This document shows positions 33,924 to 44,416 of a stretch of DNA of 64,000 bases, one piece after another. A program made the position numbers and the translations under genes. Within the stretch, counting starts at the first letter, position 1. Each line of letters starts with the position of its first letter. The DNA is from G963663615 sp963663615 (GTDB lineage: Bacteria > Bacteroidota > Ignavibacteria > Ignavibacteriales > Melioribacteraceae), in assembly GCA_963663615.1 (NCBI GenBank), contig OY760517.1:3782001-3846000 (forward strand), read 5' to 3'. The notes under the pieces were generated by a model. It was not told where the DNA came from. It did not search any database and saw nothing but the letters and a program-made list of their open reading frames with translations.

Positions 33924-35615
33924 CTAAATGTACAAGTATCTTTTCACCTTATTGGTTGGGGTTTTTTCAAACGGCTCAACTTGCTCATATATTTTTGATA
34001 TACGGGCATAAACCGGCAATCTTTCATTTGTACCTTTATAAACATTATCTATAATATTTTCAACAATTTTTCGTGATTCTGTTTCGCTTTTTGATACAAT
34101 TTGATGTTCACTATCAATATAATCGTAATTAAGGTACACTTTTGCAATCAATTTACCTTCACGATCAATAACAATCGATTCGCTTACGAAAGGTTGCTCG
34201 TTAATAATTGCTTCAATTTCTTCCGGATAAATATTCTTTCCGTTAGCACCCAGTATTACATTCTTTATTCTGCCTTTAATGTAGTGATGACCATCCTTTG
34301 CCTTGTATCCAAGGTCACCGGTACGGAACCAGCCATCTTTGGTAATAACTTCTTTTGTTTGTTCAGGATCCTTGTAATATTCTTTCATTACCATGGGACC
34401 CTTAATAAGAATTTCTCCCTCACCGGTTTTAGGGTCAACGTTATCAAGTTTTACATCAACACCGGGCAGAGGAAATCCTGTAGATTTAAGTTTGGTAACA
34501 TCTGGGGCACAACCAATTACAAGGGGTGAAGTTTCTGTTAGTCCGTAGCCAATAGCGTAAGGAAATTTGGCTTCTCGCAAAAATTTCTCTACATCAGTAG
34601 CCAAGGGAGCACCACCAATACAAAATATTCTTAAATTACCGCCAAATGTTTGTATCAGCTTTTTACCGGCAGCCTTGTTAATTTTTTTACGGAGCAAACC
34701 AATTCCGTATAAATTTTTAACAAGTTTTTTCTTTCTTATTTCCGGTAGTATTTTATTCCTGTAAATTTTTTCGATTACCAGTGGCACCGATAACATAACT
34801 GTTGGCTTAACCTTTTTCATGGCAGGAATTAGTACAGTAGCTGTTGGGGGCTTATCGAGGTAATAAACCGAAGACCCGATAGTAAATGGTAATATAAGTC
34901 CTAAAGTACATTCATAAGTATGTGCCAGTGGCAGAATGGATAACATTTTATCTGTTTCACTAACCTGCACAATATCCAAGGTTGAAATAGCATCGAACAC
35001 TACATTTTTGTGAGTTAGTATTACACCTTTGGAATGACCTGTTGTACCCGAAGTATATATAAGTGCAAGGGAATCATCTTCATCCGGTTCATCGGAACGC
35101 ATGCCCATTGCTTTAAGTGCAACATCCTTAACTTTTCTGTATTCTTTTAGTCCGGCTGTAATAACTTCCCTAATTGTTTCGCTACGTGATTCGGGAGGAA
35201 CAATGGTAAGATCATCAAGTAATATTTTTACTTTGATATTCTCATTATCCAGATCTTCAATTTTGTGAAAATATTTTGCCGATACAAAAATCGCTTTGCT
35301 CTCTGAGTGACGCATTATGTGGTGAACTTCATTTTCATGAAATTCCTGCATAATTGGTACTGCAATTGCACCAAAATTTGTAATGGCAAAATATGCAACA
35401 CCCCAGTTTGATGAATTTTCACCAAGGATTGCTACCTTGTCTCCTTTTTCGATACCGAGACTTTTTAAGTATTCTGCAATTGTGTAAACCTTTTCACTAA
35501 ACTGTGCAAACGTAACTTGCTTGTTATCCACAGTTGAGTGAGCAACATTATTTGCATATTGTGATGCACTATATTTTAACAACTCGTTAGTTGTTAGCTT
35601 CGGTAATAAGCTCAT
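33924..35615 (-). CDS. Long-chain fatty-acid-CoA ligase (AMP-forming)
   Basis: 563 residues with the adenylate-forming motifs: LIYTSGTTGHSKGV (P-loop, about 188-201), GYGLTETSP (about 370), WFRTGDLG (about 445) and a C-terminal GANGKNIYPEE lid segment. FadD/FACS-type enzymes activate fatty acids as acyl-CoA. The start at 35615 is chosen because AAGG lies 6 nt before it; a longer frame to a TTG at 35642 lacks a ribosome site. Monocistronic, convergent with DUF4922. Chain-length preference cannot be told. Confidence 0.88.
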   Translation of the reverse strand: MSLLPKLTTNELLKYSASQYANNVAHSTVDNKQVTFAQFSEKVYTIAEYLKSLGIEKGDKVAILGENSSNWGVAYFAITNFGAIAVPIMQEFHENEVHHIMRHSESKAIFVSAKYFHKIEDLDNENIKVKILLDDLTIVPPESRSETIREVITAGLKEYRKVKDVALKAMGMRSDEPDEDDSLALIYTSGTTGHSKGVILTHKNVVFDAISTLDIVQVSETDKMLSILPLAHTYECTLGLILPFTIGSSVYYLDKPPTATVLIPAMKKVKPTVMLSVPLVIEKIYRNKILPEIRKKKLVKNLYGIGLLRKKINKAAGKKLIQTFGGNLRIFCIGGAPLATDVEKFLREAKFPYAIGYGLTETSPLVIGCAPDVTKLKSTGFPLPGVDVKLDNVDPKTGEGEILIKGPMVMKEYYKDPEQTKEVITKDGWFRTGDLGYKAKDGHHYIKGRIKNVILGANGKNIYPEEIEAIINEQPFVSESIVIDREGKLIAKVYLNYDYIDSEHQIVSKSETESRKIVENIIDNVYKGTNERLPVYARISKIYEQVEPFEKTPTNKVKRYLYI

Positions 35616-35712
35616 GTCGAACCTTGATATTGAAATGCTCAAAGATACACCCTAAATGCTTATTATACAAATCATTATTTACTGCGGTTCATTATTGAGT
35701 TTTAAGAATAAT

Positions 35713-36654
35713 CTATTCTTTCTCAATTCTGTTTATTTTTAAATAACTATAAACTTCAGATGATATTTTCTTGAAAAGTGGCAAGGCTTTTTCTTCTTCA
35801 ATAGGCAGAAAAAGGGAGATAACGTACTTTAGTTCACCATCAGCAACAATGCCAACATCATTAGTCCAGTAGCTAAACCAGCCTGTTTTATGATACATCA
35901 TTACATTTTCAGGTAAACCTGCAGCAAGTTTTGATTTATCCAGTTGTCTGCCGAGCAATGATTTTAGCTGCATCGATACATACGGGTTAACAAAGCCGTT
36001 TGTTTCAATAAGGTACATAAATTCGGCAGCGTGCAAAGCACAGGTTTCGGTACCCCGTATTTTTTCATACCCAGGGTCTTCATATTTGCGTGAAAGGTAT
36101 TTACGCGTAACTTCGCTACCTTTCCAACCATATTTGTGTATAAGTTTATTAATGTTTTTACGGTCGGCAATATCAATACAACAATTGGCAGCAGAATTAT
36201 CGCTTCTTGAAATCATTAAATCCATAAGGTAATTTATTGTAACCTTGTCACCATCCATAAGTAGTGGACGAGGATCAGTTTTAATTTCCTTGTTACGGTC
36301 AACATTGTTTGGAGCTTTTACAATATACTCGTTATATAAGCCCATTTTGCCATCCGATATTTGTTCAAGGATACTGGCTGCCACAAACATTTTATATACT
36401 GAAGCCGGATAAATAAAGTTGTCGTAATTCCAGCCGGAAAGAACCGGAGAGTTTTCTCCAAAAGTAATAACAGCAAAAGATATTTCCTCCTCACCATCTT
36501 CACCAACGTCAAACTTCTTTTTTAGGTCAAGAGAATCAATCAGATGGGAGATAAAGTCATCAAGCTGCTTATCTGAATTGTATTTCATTCTGGTATTTTG
36601 TCCGCTGATTACAAAAGATGTAACCATAATTACAATAAAAAACTTCTTCAACAC
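35713..36654 (-). CDS. Class A beta-lactamase-like serine hydrolase
   Basis: 313 residues with a signal peptide (about 1-18). PASVYK (SxxK, about residue 83-86), RSDNSAA (SDN loop, about 153) and HKTGW (KTG, about 257) are all present in the expected order and spacing for class A. The usual omega-loop ExxLN is not obvious; the corresponding region reads KYEDPGYEKIRG. It may be a penicillin-interactive hydrolase rather than an efficient beta-lactamase. It stands alone, 97 bp before the acyl-CoA ligase gene on the same strand. Confidence 0.82.
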   Translation of the reverse strand: MLKKFFIVIMVTSFVISGQNTRMKYNSDKQLDDFISHLIDSLDLKKKFDVGEDGEEEISFAVITFGENSPVLSGWNYDNFIYPASVYKMFVAASILEQISDGKMGLYNEYIVKAPNNVDRNKEIKTDPRPLLMDGDKVTINYLMDLMISRSDNSAANCCIDIADRKNINKLIHKYGWKGSEVTRKYLSRKYEDPGYEKIRGTETCALHAAEFMYLIETNGFVNPYVSMQLKSLLGRQLDKSKLAAGLPENVMMYHKTGWFSYWTNDVGIVADGELKYVISLFLPIEEEKALPLFKKISSEVYSYLKINRIEKE

Positions 36655-36848
36655 TACTTCACCGGGATAAGTAATCCGTTATTCAAGTCTTTAAAGTTAT
36701 ACAAATAATTCATAATTAAGAACTTTTATTTCCAAAATTTCTGTTCGATAATTACAATATTATAAATTTATTTCTATTTTGTGATTAATATTAATGTAAC
36801 AAAGCTTATTTTTGCTTATCTAAAAGCTCAATTTATCAAGGAGATTCT

Positions 36849-39800
36849 ATGCACAAAAAGTATTTTACTTTTTTTCTTTTAATGATCATGGCGGTAACAG
36901 TCTTTGGTCAGGTAAGTTATTCCGGACCAGCAGATGGTTCAATTTCGGAAAGTACAGTTTTGTACACCACAAATTTTACAACAAGTAGCTCACTAAACAC
37001 ACGCGATAAGTTTTTTACTCACATTAAAGCCTCTCCTTTAACAAACCCCACTGATATGCTGGAGGCAACAGGTCCGGAAGGCTCAAATTTTATTTACGAT
37101 CCCTATGCTTACGGAATAGATAACAGTGATGGCGATATAACTCTTTTTGAAGATTTCGCAGGTATTCCTAAAACTTCTTCAATTCCTCCTGATCCCCATA
37201 TGGCAGTAGGACCTAACCATATTATGCAAGTTGTTAACAGTAGCTTCAGGATAACTGATAAACAGGGTGGTAATGTAACAACTATAGCTTCAGATACATG
37301 GTACGGTCAGGTTTTATCAGGTGCCTATACATTCGATCCAAAAGTTTTTTATGACCACTTTGAAGACAGATGGGTAATGGTATGGCTACATTTGGATGAA
37401 TATAATAACGAAGCAATGTTTCTCATTTCGGTATCAGATGATTCTGATCCGAATGGTAAATGGCAAAACTTTAAAATGAGTTCAACTCTTAATGGTAATT
37501 CTTATGCTGGTAACTGGGCTGATTATCAGGGAGTTGGTTACGATGATAAAGCAATATATATAACATCAAACCAGTTTAGTTTTAACTTTTATTATGATTA
37601 CACCAAACTGCGTATTATAAATAAAGCTCAATTATATGCTGATTCTCCAGCTACAGTTACCTGGAAAGATATTTGGGATATCAATTATCCGGGCTCATCA
37701 TCATCCGATAGTTTTGGTATTCGTCCTTCAAGAATGCAGGATGCTTCTGATACTTATTATTTGGCTGCTATATCACCATATACTACCAAAACTTCATTTG
37801 GAGTTTACAAACTAACCAATCCACTTACTTCCCCTTCACTTGATGGTGTACAGGTTGCTGTAACACAATATTCGGAACCTGATAATGCTGACCAGCTTGG
37901 CGGTGGTTATCCAAAAGTTGAAAGCGGTGGTACAAACTTAAGAAGTGAACCGGTTTATCAGGATGGAATTTTGCATATAACCCATTCGGTTGCAAATGGT
38001 TCCAGATCAGCAGTAAGGTATCTTGGTATAAACACTTCAACTGATGTTGCTGATATTGATTTTGCAATGGGTGATGATTCACACTATCATATTTACCCCG
38101 CATTAGCTGTTAATGGCTTCGGTGATGTACTTTTAACTTATAGTCGTTCATCAACTTCGGAATATATTGGTGCCTATTATACCGTATTGCGTGCAGGTGA
38201 AACTGAACCGGTTGGCAGCATGACTCTTAAGGAAGGTAATGGTAATTATGTTGTTACCTACGGTAGTGGCAGAAACCGCTGGGGTGATTATATGGGTGCA
38301 GCATTTGACCCGGCAGACCCGCAAAAAATCTGGATGCTAACCGAATATGTTTCCTCAAGCGATAATTGGGCTACCTGGGTTGGTGGCGTAAACATAGAGA
38401 ATAATGCAAGTCCGTTATGGAAAGCCGATCTTACCGTAACTGATGCCGGAACTGGTAGTGGTACATTGCAGTTTGGACAGGCAGTTGGTGCCACCTCTGG
38501 AATTGACAGCGAGCAGGGAGAAAATGAATTACCACCACTTCCGCCAGCGGGTGTATTTGATGCAAGATTTTTAATGGATGGTAATGTTTCATCTCTTGTT
38601 GATATTAGAAGTGCTGCCGATGAGCAGGCTGAGTGGACAGTTAGGTTTCAGGCTAGTTCATCAGGTTATCCTATTACGCTATCTTGGGATTCTTCTCAGC
38701 TAACCGCTGGTAAATATACCCTAACAGATATGTTTGGTGGTAATATAATTAATGTAAATATGCTACAACAAAATGAAGTGGTAGTAAGCAATACATCAAT
38801 TACATCATTAAAAATTGTTTATGGAAATGGGCAAACCGCTTCAACAGAAGTAACTAACGGCTGGAATATCGTTTCGTTGCCTCTTTCAGTTGATGATGCG
38901 TCTGTTACTTCACTATTCCCGAATGCAACATCCAATGCGTTTGCTTTTGGCAATGGTTATAGCACAGTAACAGACCTTGGAAATGGCAAAGGTTACTGGT
39001 TAAAATTTGGTGCTGCGGAACAGGTTAACTTTACAGGTCAAACTGTTAATACAGCTATTGAGGTAAGCGAAGGCTGGAATATGGTTGGTCCGTTTGATAC
39101 TGAAGTGAGTACATCACAAATACAATCAGATCCGGCTAATATTATTAGCTCGGTATATTACAGTTATAATAATGGTTACAAAATAGCAACTGAACTTCAG
39201 CCCGGTAAAGGTTATTGGGTTAAATGTAGTGCTGCCGGTACATTATCATTTGGTAGTGTTGCAAAATCTGAGAATAGTGAACAAACTCTTGCTACCAAAT
39301 CAACAGGTAAACTTGTTTTTACCGATGCTAATGGAATGCAAAGCGAATTGTACCTTGTTGAAGGTCTAAATACAGACAAGTTCGTATTGCCACCAAAAGC
39401 ACCTGTTGGCGTACTTGATGTAAGATTTACAAATGGTAAAATGGCTGCCGATCTTGCAAGCGGTTCACATTCTATTGAAATAAGCGAAGAAAATTTACCG
39501 GTTAACCTGCAGGTAGTTAATGCCGAACTTGGTATCTCTCAGAATGGTACAACCAGAACATACAAAGCTGGTGATGTTGTTAAAATTACTTCATCAAATA
39601 TTACCCTATTTAGTACGGTAATACCTGAAAGTTATGACCTTTCACAAAACTATCCAAATCCGTTTAACCCTGCTACTACAATTGCATTTACAATACCACA
39701 AACCGAATTTGTTACACTTTCGGTTTATAATATGCTGGGTGAAAAAGTTACTGATCTGGTTAGTAAAAAACTTGAAGCTGGTACACATCGTATAAACTTC

Positions 39801-39890
39801 AGGTTAGATAATTTAAGCTCAGGAACTTACCTGTACAAAATTACTGCGGGTGAGTTTAGTCAGGCTAAAAAGATGGTTTTACTTAAATAA
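36849..39890 (+). CDS. Large T9SS-secreted protein, probable beta-propeller
   Basis: 1013 residues. A signal peptide (about 1-21) leads to a propeller-like region at about 90-520 (PPDPHMAVGPNHIMQVVNSS is a typical opening; WVMVWLHLD and RWGDYMGAAFDP follow). Two related segments with GWNIVSLPL and GWNMVGPFD each end in GKGYWLKF/GKGYWVKC, and two PPAGVFDARF-type segments flank them. The T9SS tail occupies the last 80 residues (LSQNYPNPFNPATTIAFTIP). GGAG-type site 7 nt upstream. No catalytic residues recognised, so it may be a surface-binding or structural protein. Confidence 0.88.
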   Translation: MHKKYFTFFLLMIMAVTVFGQVSYSGPADGSISESTVLYTTNFTTSSSLNTRDKFFTHIKASPLTNPTDMLEATGPEGSNFIYDPYAYGIDNSDGDITLFEDFAGIPKTSSIPPDPHMAVGPNHIMQVVNSSFRITDKQGGNVTTIASDTWYGQVLSGAYTFDPKVFYDHFEDRWVMVWLHLDEYNNEAMFLISVSDDSDPNGKWQNFKMSSTLNGNSYAGNWADYQGVGYDDKAIYITSNQFSFNFYYDYTKLRIINKAQLYADSPATVTWKDIWDINYPGSSSSDSFGIRPSRMQDASDTYYLAAISPYTTKTSFGVYKLTNPLTSPSLDGVQVAVTQYSEPDNADQLGGGYPKVESGGTNLRSEPVYQDGILHITHSVANGSRSAVRYLGINTSTDVADIDFAMGDDSHYHIYPALAVNGFGDVLLTYSRSSTSEYIGAYYTVLRAGETEPVGSMTLKEGNGNYVVTYGSGRNRWGDYMGAAFDPADPQKIWMLTEYVSSSDNWATWVGGVNIENNASPLWKADLTVTDAGTGSGTLQFGQAVGATSGIDSEQGENELPPLPPAGVFDARFLMDGNVSSLVDIRSAADEQAEWTVRFQASSSGYPITLSWDSSQLTAGKYTLTDMFGGNIINVNMLQQNEVVVSNTSITSLKIVYGNGQTASTEVTNGWNIVSLPLSVDDASVTSLFPNATSNAFAFGNGYSTVTDLGNGKGYWLKFGAAEQVNFTGQTVNTAIEVSEGWNMVGPFDTEVSTSQIQSDPANIISSVYYSYNNGYKIATELQPGKGYWVKCSAAGTLSFGSVAKSENSEQTLATKSTGKLVFTDANGMQSELYLVEGLNTDKFVLPPKAPVGVLDVRFTNGKMAADLASGSHSIEISEENLPVNLQVVNAELGISQNGTTRTYKAGDVVKITSSNITLFSTVIPESYDLSQNYPNPFNPATTIAFTIPQTEFVTLSVYNMLGEKVTDLVSKKLEAGTHRINFRLDNLSSGTYLYKITAGEFSQAKKMVLLK

Positions 39891-39910
39891 TAAGAAATTA
39901 TTTTGCTTTA

Positions 39911-39942
39911 AAAAGCGGTGCGGAATTATCCGTACCGCTTTT
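39911..39942. terminator. Bidirectional terminator
   Basis: AAAAGCGGT (39911-39919) pairs with ACCGCTTTT (39934-39942), with an inner CGG/CCG stem, between convergent genes. Confidence 0.85.
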
Positions 39943-39946
39943 ATAT

Positions 39947-40957
39947 TTATCTGAATCGTATATAAATGGGAAGTTTTACTTTTTTATCAATTCTGTTAAG
40001 CACACCAATAGTTACATACTGGTAAGATTCATTAGAGCTGTTAATTATACCAAAGGTAAAATCTTGTAATCCACCATTACTACAGTTGGATTTACCACCA
40101 ATATTAATTAGTCCTACAGTAAAGTTTTCCAGGTAATGACCATAATTTAATGCCCCTATTGTTATACCGGTTGTTTTTTCAAGAGCTTCGTTATATAACG
40201 CGAGTGAAAATCCTCCAAGGTGACCTAAAATATGCGGAGTACGCGGACCAGCCATATTAGCAAAACAGGCAATATTCACTCCAGTTATATCCTCGGCACT
40301 ATTTGAAATTATAGCTAAATTAAGACCTTTCATTTTTCCATATTTACAGTAATTACCCCATAGTGCAATATTTGCACCTTTCATATCACCATCAGCTTTG
40401 TTTGAAATTCCAATTCTAAACCCTGCTTTTTCAGCTCTACCAACTAATTTATTAACCAATCCAAGCTGAAAGCGGGCATTACTTGCATTATTTACCAAAC
40501 CTATCTGAATAATTACATTCTTTTTAACAGAACCAAATATGGTGGTATCAATGAAGTTTATTTCAATCAGCTTATTATGATCTTCAAAGTGCTTTTTCTG
40601 GTGTTCTGCATTTACTTCTTTTTTATACTTCTGAGCATATTTGCTCTCAAATTCTTCGGCTTCATTGTTTCGTAGGCTACCATTTTTGGCGAGCTTTTCA
40701 ATAACCAATATGCCTTTTGATTCGGGCAAATTATATAGTGCATTGTTTAACTCGGAGATCAAACTTTGCCTGGTAAATGTATGTAAATGTGGATAGCTTA
40801 ATAACGATACAATCTTTTTTGCTCCACCATAACCATCATCACCAAGTTTGGCAATTTGCTTTTTGATGTAATCTTTAATTGTAGATGATTGCTTGTTATC
40901 AGGATCTGCCATTAAAATTTCGAAGGCGATAAACATACGGGGAATAAATCTTAACAT
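39947..40957 (-). CDS. Pentapeptide-like solenoid repeat protein (LA_2272-type)
   Basis: 336 residues. From about residue 150 a short repeat of the form G-(hydrophobic)-N/S-(x)n-G recurs (IGLVNNASNARFQLGLVN, GANIALWGNY, GLNLAIISNSAEDITGVNIA, FTVGLINIGG, VTIGVLNRI), giving a beta-solenoid like the LA_2272 surface-repeat family. The first 150 residues are helical and charged, without a clear signal peptide. The start at 40957 is chosen for its GGAG at 6 nt. Function unknown. It is convergent with the large T9SS protein. Confidence 0.65.
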   Translation of the reverse strand: MLRFIPRMFIAFEILMADPDNKQSSTIKDYIKKQIAKLGDDGYGGAKKIVSLLSYPHLHTFTRQSLISELNNALYNLPESKGILVIEKLAKNGSLRNNEAEEFESKYAQKYKKEVNAEHQKKHFEDHNKLIEINFIDTTIFGSVKKNVIIQIGLVNNASNARFQLGLVNKLVGRAEKAGFRIGISNKADGDMKGANIALWGNYCKYGKMKGLNLAIISNSAEDITGVNIACFANMAGPRTPHILGHLGGFSLALYNEALEKTTGITIGALNYGHYLENFTVGLINIGGKSNCSNGGLQDFTFGIINSSNESYQYVTIGVLNRIDKKVKLPIYIRFR

Positions 40958-41104
40958 ATTAAACTCCGAATCAGAAAATTTGATATACCAAATTATTGCA
41001 TACTTGTGCACCAATCAAGATGATAAACAGATGTTAATATAGAATAATACGTTTGTTTGATCCCGGGCACATCAATTATTCATTAATAGTTGGTAAGGTA
41101 TGTA

Positions 41105-41575
41105 TCAAGTTTGAATAACCTTTATAAAGATGTTCCAATTATAATTGAAGTTAACAGCACCTAAATGATTAGCATTATATGGTTTGTTCCATTTACCAAG
41201 CTTGCATAGAGTATATACCGATGATGGTAAATTAAGTAGCAATCCGGTAATTAAACCGGGTGAGTATCGTTTTAGTACAATTGTAGCAGCAAGATGAGGT
41301 ATAAATACATTGAGTCCCATCATACCTACAAAACCAAGGTAAATGCACGTAATAGACCCACATGAACTACCGAATATGTAATCTGCCCCGGTTAACAAAT
41401 ATCCAATTAATGTTATAACGAGAACTGCAAAATAAAATTCGTTGGCTAAAACAGGCTTATGAAATTTTATTGCATGTTTTGACCATTTGGGCAACCACAC
41501 AGCCTCTTCAATATTATGAAGAGTTAATCCGAGAAGAAAGAGTAATTTAATAAAGGGAAGAGCTTCTGTGTTCAT
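41105..41575 (-). CDS. HXXEE-domain membrane protein
   Basis: 156 residues, four or five membrane helices. Near the start, LTLHNIEEAVWLPKW carries the HxxEE motif that names the family (His-x-x-Glu-Glu in the first helix). A further His (FIPHLAATIVLKRYSPG) lies in a later helix as in relatives. It could bind a metal or act as a membrane enzyme; the function is unknown. The ATG at 41575 has AGGG 7 nt upstream; a TTG at 41590 would add five residues. Confidence 0.75.
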   Translation of the reverse strand: MNTEALPFIKLLFLLGLTLHNIEEAVWLPKWSKHAIKFHKPVLANEFYFAVLVITLIGYLLTGADYIFGSSCGSITCIYLGFVGMMGLNVFIPHLAATIVLKRYSPGLITGLLLNLPSSVYTLCKLGKWNKPYNANHLGAVNFNYNWNIFIKVIQT

Positions 41576-41859
41576 CGTAGAACCCTGCAATAATTGTTAT
41601 AGCTAATACAAAAATAAGTCTGTTATATTTTTTAATTGCACAAAATAGTTTAGCATGCTACCCAATAATTACAAGATTGGTATTGTATGTGAAAAAATTC
41701 ACACGTGCAATTTTCCAATCGAAATTTCTTATGAAATTCAATAAAAAGGATGTAAATATCGCACCATTCTTTAGTATTGTTCTCTCTCGTTTTTGCTACT
41801 TACATTTTATTAAAATTCACCTATTTATAATTGTTGGATGTTTTTATTTTGAGGAAATA

Positions 41860-42894
41860 ATGAAATCGTTTTCATACCTGTTTTTAGTCGTTTTTTTTAT
41901 TGTTGGCATTAGTGGTTGCGATTATTTGGTTGATAATAATTTGTTAGAGAAACCATACACTGTTTACTACAAACCTTTTGCTCAATATGATGATAATTCA
42001 TTTATTGATGTAAAATTTAATGGTGCTGAAAAAGATTACAAAGTTACATACAGGTCGGCTAATTTGGTTGGCGATTATCCTGAAAGTGTAGTTAATTCAA
42101 ATTTCACGGAAAACAAAATAAATACAATTGTAATTGATATTTGTGACAAATATTCAAATACACAATTTCATGAAAGGATAGATGTTGAGTATTACAATCA
42201 GGCAATTATCCTTAAAGCTGATGATATAACTGAGAGATATGGTAACGGCTTAAGTGAAAATTGGTTAAGATTTATTGACTTTTGTATTGAAGAGAACATA
42301 TCTGCAAGTATCGGCATAATAGGCAGAAGTCTCGAAATAGGTTCTGAAAAGTATTTTAATCAGTTATCTGATTTAATTAAAAATGAGTTGTTTGAAATAT
42401 GGAATCACGGGTATGATCATATTGTAAGCCAGAAAGATGAAAATGGAAATACTTATTGCGAATTTAGAGATACGCCGTATGATTACCAGTATGGGAAGTT
42501 ACTGATTACACAACGCTTAATGAAGCAAATTTTTGGTTATAAAATGAGAACATTTGGTGCTCCTGGTAATGCCTGGGATGAAAATACAATTAGTGCATTA
42601 AATAATATGAAAGATATTGATGTTTGGTTTTATGGTAATGAGGAGTTGAACAAATATAATTTACAACGAAAGCACGATATTGAATTTCCTTACGGTAGAG
42701 TTAACTATACCAAATTTGTTGAAGGTTATAACCAAAGTGAAGAATTATACACCTTACAAATACACCCAAATATGTGGACAGATGATGAGTTTGAACAATT
42801 CAAGGATATAATCAGATTTTTGAAGGAGAGGGATGTAACCTTTATTACGGCAATTGATTTTTATAACAGAAACAAACTTATAAAACTTGAATAA
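41860..42894 (+). CDS. Polysaccharide-deacetylase-like lipoprotein (NodB/DUF2334-like)
   Basis: 344 residues. The start at 41860 has GAGG 5 nt before it and gives a clean lipoprotein signal (FLVVFFIVGISGC). The C-terminal half carries NodB-like elements: ILKADDI (paired Asp, about 122-128), ASIGIIGRS, and IWNHGYDHI (HxxxH-type metal site, about 182-190), with RTFGAPGNAWD later. It could remove acetyl groups from a surface sugar, or be an inactive relative, because some catalytic positions differ from classical NodB. Residues 30-110 are beta-rich and of unknown role. A terminator follows at once. Confidence 0.68.
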   Translation: MKSFSYLFLVVFFIVGISGCDYLVDNNLLEKPYTVYYKPFAQYDDNSFIDVKFNGAEKDYKVTYRSANLVGDYPESVVNSNFTENKINTIVIDICDKYSNTQFHERIDVEYYNQAIILKADDITERYGNGLSENWLRFIDFCIEENISASIGIIGRSLEIGSEKYFNQLSDLIKNELFEIWNHGYDHIVSQKDENGNTYCEFRDTPYDYQYGKLLITQRLMKQIFGYKMRTFGAPGNAWDENTISALNNMKDIDVWFYGNEELNKYNLQRKHDIEFPYGRVNYTKFVEGYNQSEELYTLQIHPNMWTDDEFEQFKDIIRFLKERDVTFITAIDFYNRNKLIKLE

Positions 42895-42897
42895 AAA

Positions 42898-42920
42898 AGG
42901 CTGAATATTAAATTCAGCCT
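42898..42920. terminator. Terminator between convergent genes
   Basis: AGGCTGAAT (42898-42906) pairs perfectly with ATTCAGCCT (42912-42920), with A-rich sequence on the left side serving the leftward gene as well. Confidence 0.8.
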
Positions 42921-42945
42921 CCATAGTTACAGTATAAAATTTAAC

Positions 42946-44148
42946 CTATTTAAATATCTCTATCATTCTTTCAACGCCTTCCTGAATCTGTGCCTGAGTG
43001 GCTGCAGAGAAAGAAAAACGCATGTTATCGGTAAAGTGTTCGCCAAAGCAGGAACCATAAACAGCGGCAACACCTTTTTCCAAAAGTTTTTTGTAGATAT
43101 ATGTTTCTCTTTCAAAACCCATTAAATCTTTAGGTATATAGTTTGTAAATGATGGGAACAGATAAAACGCACCTTCCGGTTTATCGAAAGTAATACCATC
43201 AATTTGCTTAAAACCTTCGAACAAAATATTACGTCTTTTTGCAAATTCGTCCAGCATCTCGTTAACAGCTTTAGCATCTTCTTCAAAATTGTCAATAGCT
43301 TCGGCGGCAGCATACTGAATAAATGTAGTAACACCAGCAGTCTGGGTATAATCGGCAAGTTTCATTAAACCAGGAATATCCTTGTTGCGTGTTACCAAAT
43401 ATCCAACTCTCCAACCGGTCATTGAATAAGTTTTTGATAGCGTATTACATGATATAATATTATCATACTCAAGTTTAAGCGGACTAAAATGTTTAAATCC
43501 ATCAAAGGTTACTCTTTCGTAGGCTTCATCAGCCAAAAGGTAAACGCCATGTTTGTTACATAGTTCGGCAACTTTTGTAATTTCTTCTTCCGAAAATACT
43601 TTACCAGTAGGGTTTTGTGGGGTATTGAAGTAGAATAGTTTGGCTTCCTTCAATGCGTCTTCAAGTAATTCGTAGTTAATGCTGAAATCCTGGTTTAGCG
43701 GAACACCGATAAAATCAACACCAGTATAAGGCACAAAGTTTTCAAGAACGCAGCTCCATGTTGGGGAAAAACCGGCAACTTTTTGTCCGTTAAACAACTG
43801 GAAAATTAACTGTAATCCTTCCTGACCACCGTAGGTTGCAACAACCATATCTTCGGTAATACCTTTAACGCCGTTAATTTTTTCAAGCTTTTTAACAACA
43901 GCTTCCTTAAAACGTTTTTCACCACCCGATTTTGGATACTTGGTTTTACCACCATCCATAGCAACCTTTGCAGCTTCGCGGATATACTTCGGAGTAGGAA
44001 AATCAATTTCTCCTCTCTGGAAAGGGATAATATCAAGTCCGGTTTCTTCCTTGAATGGTTTTGCTTTTGTTTTTACTTCCTCGCTAATGGACACAATGGG
44101 GGATAGGCGTATGTTTTCAATGCAGTTATAAAATTGGCTCACAATCAC
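42946..44148 (-). CDS. Class I/II aminotransferase (aspartate-aminotransferase-like)
   Basis: 400 residues, PLP fold type I. SKTYSMTGWRVGYL contains the Schiff-base lysine (about residue 240). FYFNTPQNPTGKVF, LLADEAYERV and the N-terminal ISEEVKTKAKPFKEETGLDI segment match the AspC/AlaT subgroup. It probably transfers amino groups between aspartate or aromatic amino acids and 2-oxoglutarate; exact specificity is uncertain. The start is a GTG at 44148 or one two codons later. It lies beyond the TIR insertion and was probably the amylase gene's original downstream neighbour. Confidence 0.9.
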   Translation of the reverse strand: MIVSQFYNCIENIRLSPIVSISEEVKTKAKPFKEETGLDIIPFQRGEIDFPTPKYIREAAKVAMDGGKTKYPKSGGEKRFKEAVVKKLEKINGVKGITEDMVVATYGGQEGLQLIFQLFNGQKVAGFSPTWSCVLENFVPYTGVDFIGVPLNQDFSINYELLEDALKEAKLFYFNTPQNPTGKVFSEEEITKVAELCNKHGVYLLADEAYERVTFDGFKHFSPLKLEYDNIISCNTLSKTYSMTGWRVGYLVTRNKDIPGLMKLADYTQTAGVTTFIQYAAAEAIDNFEEDAKAVNEMLDEFAKRRNILFEGFKQIDGITFDKPEGAFYLFPSFTNYIPKDLMGFERETYIYKKLLEKGVAAVYGSCFGEHFTDNMRFSFSAATQAQIQEGVERMIEIFK

Positions 44149-44324
44149 ACTCGCTTAGTTTTTTTTAAGACCGTATAAATTGTGCCCAATGTGTTACTTT
44201 TCTGTTAAAAATGCAACCTTTTTTTCAAAAATGTATTATTTTTTTCCGTAGTAGCTATTTTTTCACTAAATTATTAATCTGGAAAATGTTTTTGTTTTTA
44301 GATTTTCAGAACACATTTTTGCAT

Positions 44325-44353
44325 AAAAAAGGTGACCCCATGATCACCTTTTT
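44325..44353 (-). terminator. Terminator beyond the left amylase-end copy
   Basis: AAAAAGGTGA (44326-44335) pairs with TCACCTTTTT (44344-44353). It would have been the amylase gene's own terminator before the insertion and now can serve the TIR gene. Confidence 0.75.
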
Positions 44354-44371
44354 CAATTTTAAATATCTGTT

Positions 44372-44416
44372 TTTCCTACTTCTTCAATTCAAGTATTCTA
44401 AACCCTATTGGGGGAA
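44372..44416 (-). repeat. Direct repeat, left copy (duplicate of amylase 3' end)
   Basis: 45 bp that match 45763-45807 with one mismatch; 37 bp (44380-44416) are identical. In the amylase frame it encodes the last residues PIGFRILELKK and a TAG stop. The single difference is synonymous, AAG here and AAA in the intact gene. It has the look of one att site of an insertion targeting the 3' end of a gene. Confidence 0.9.
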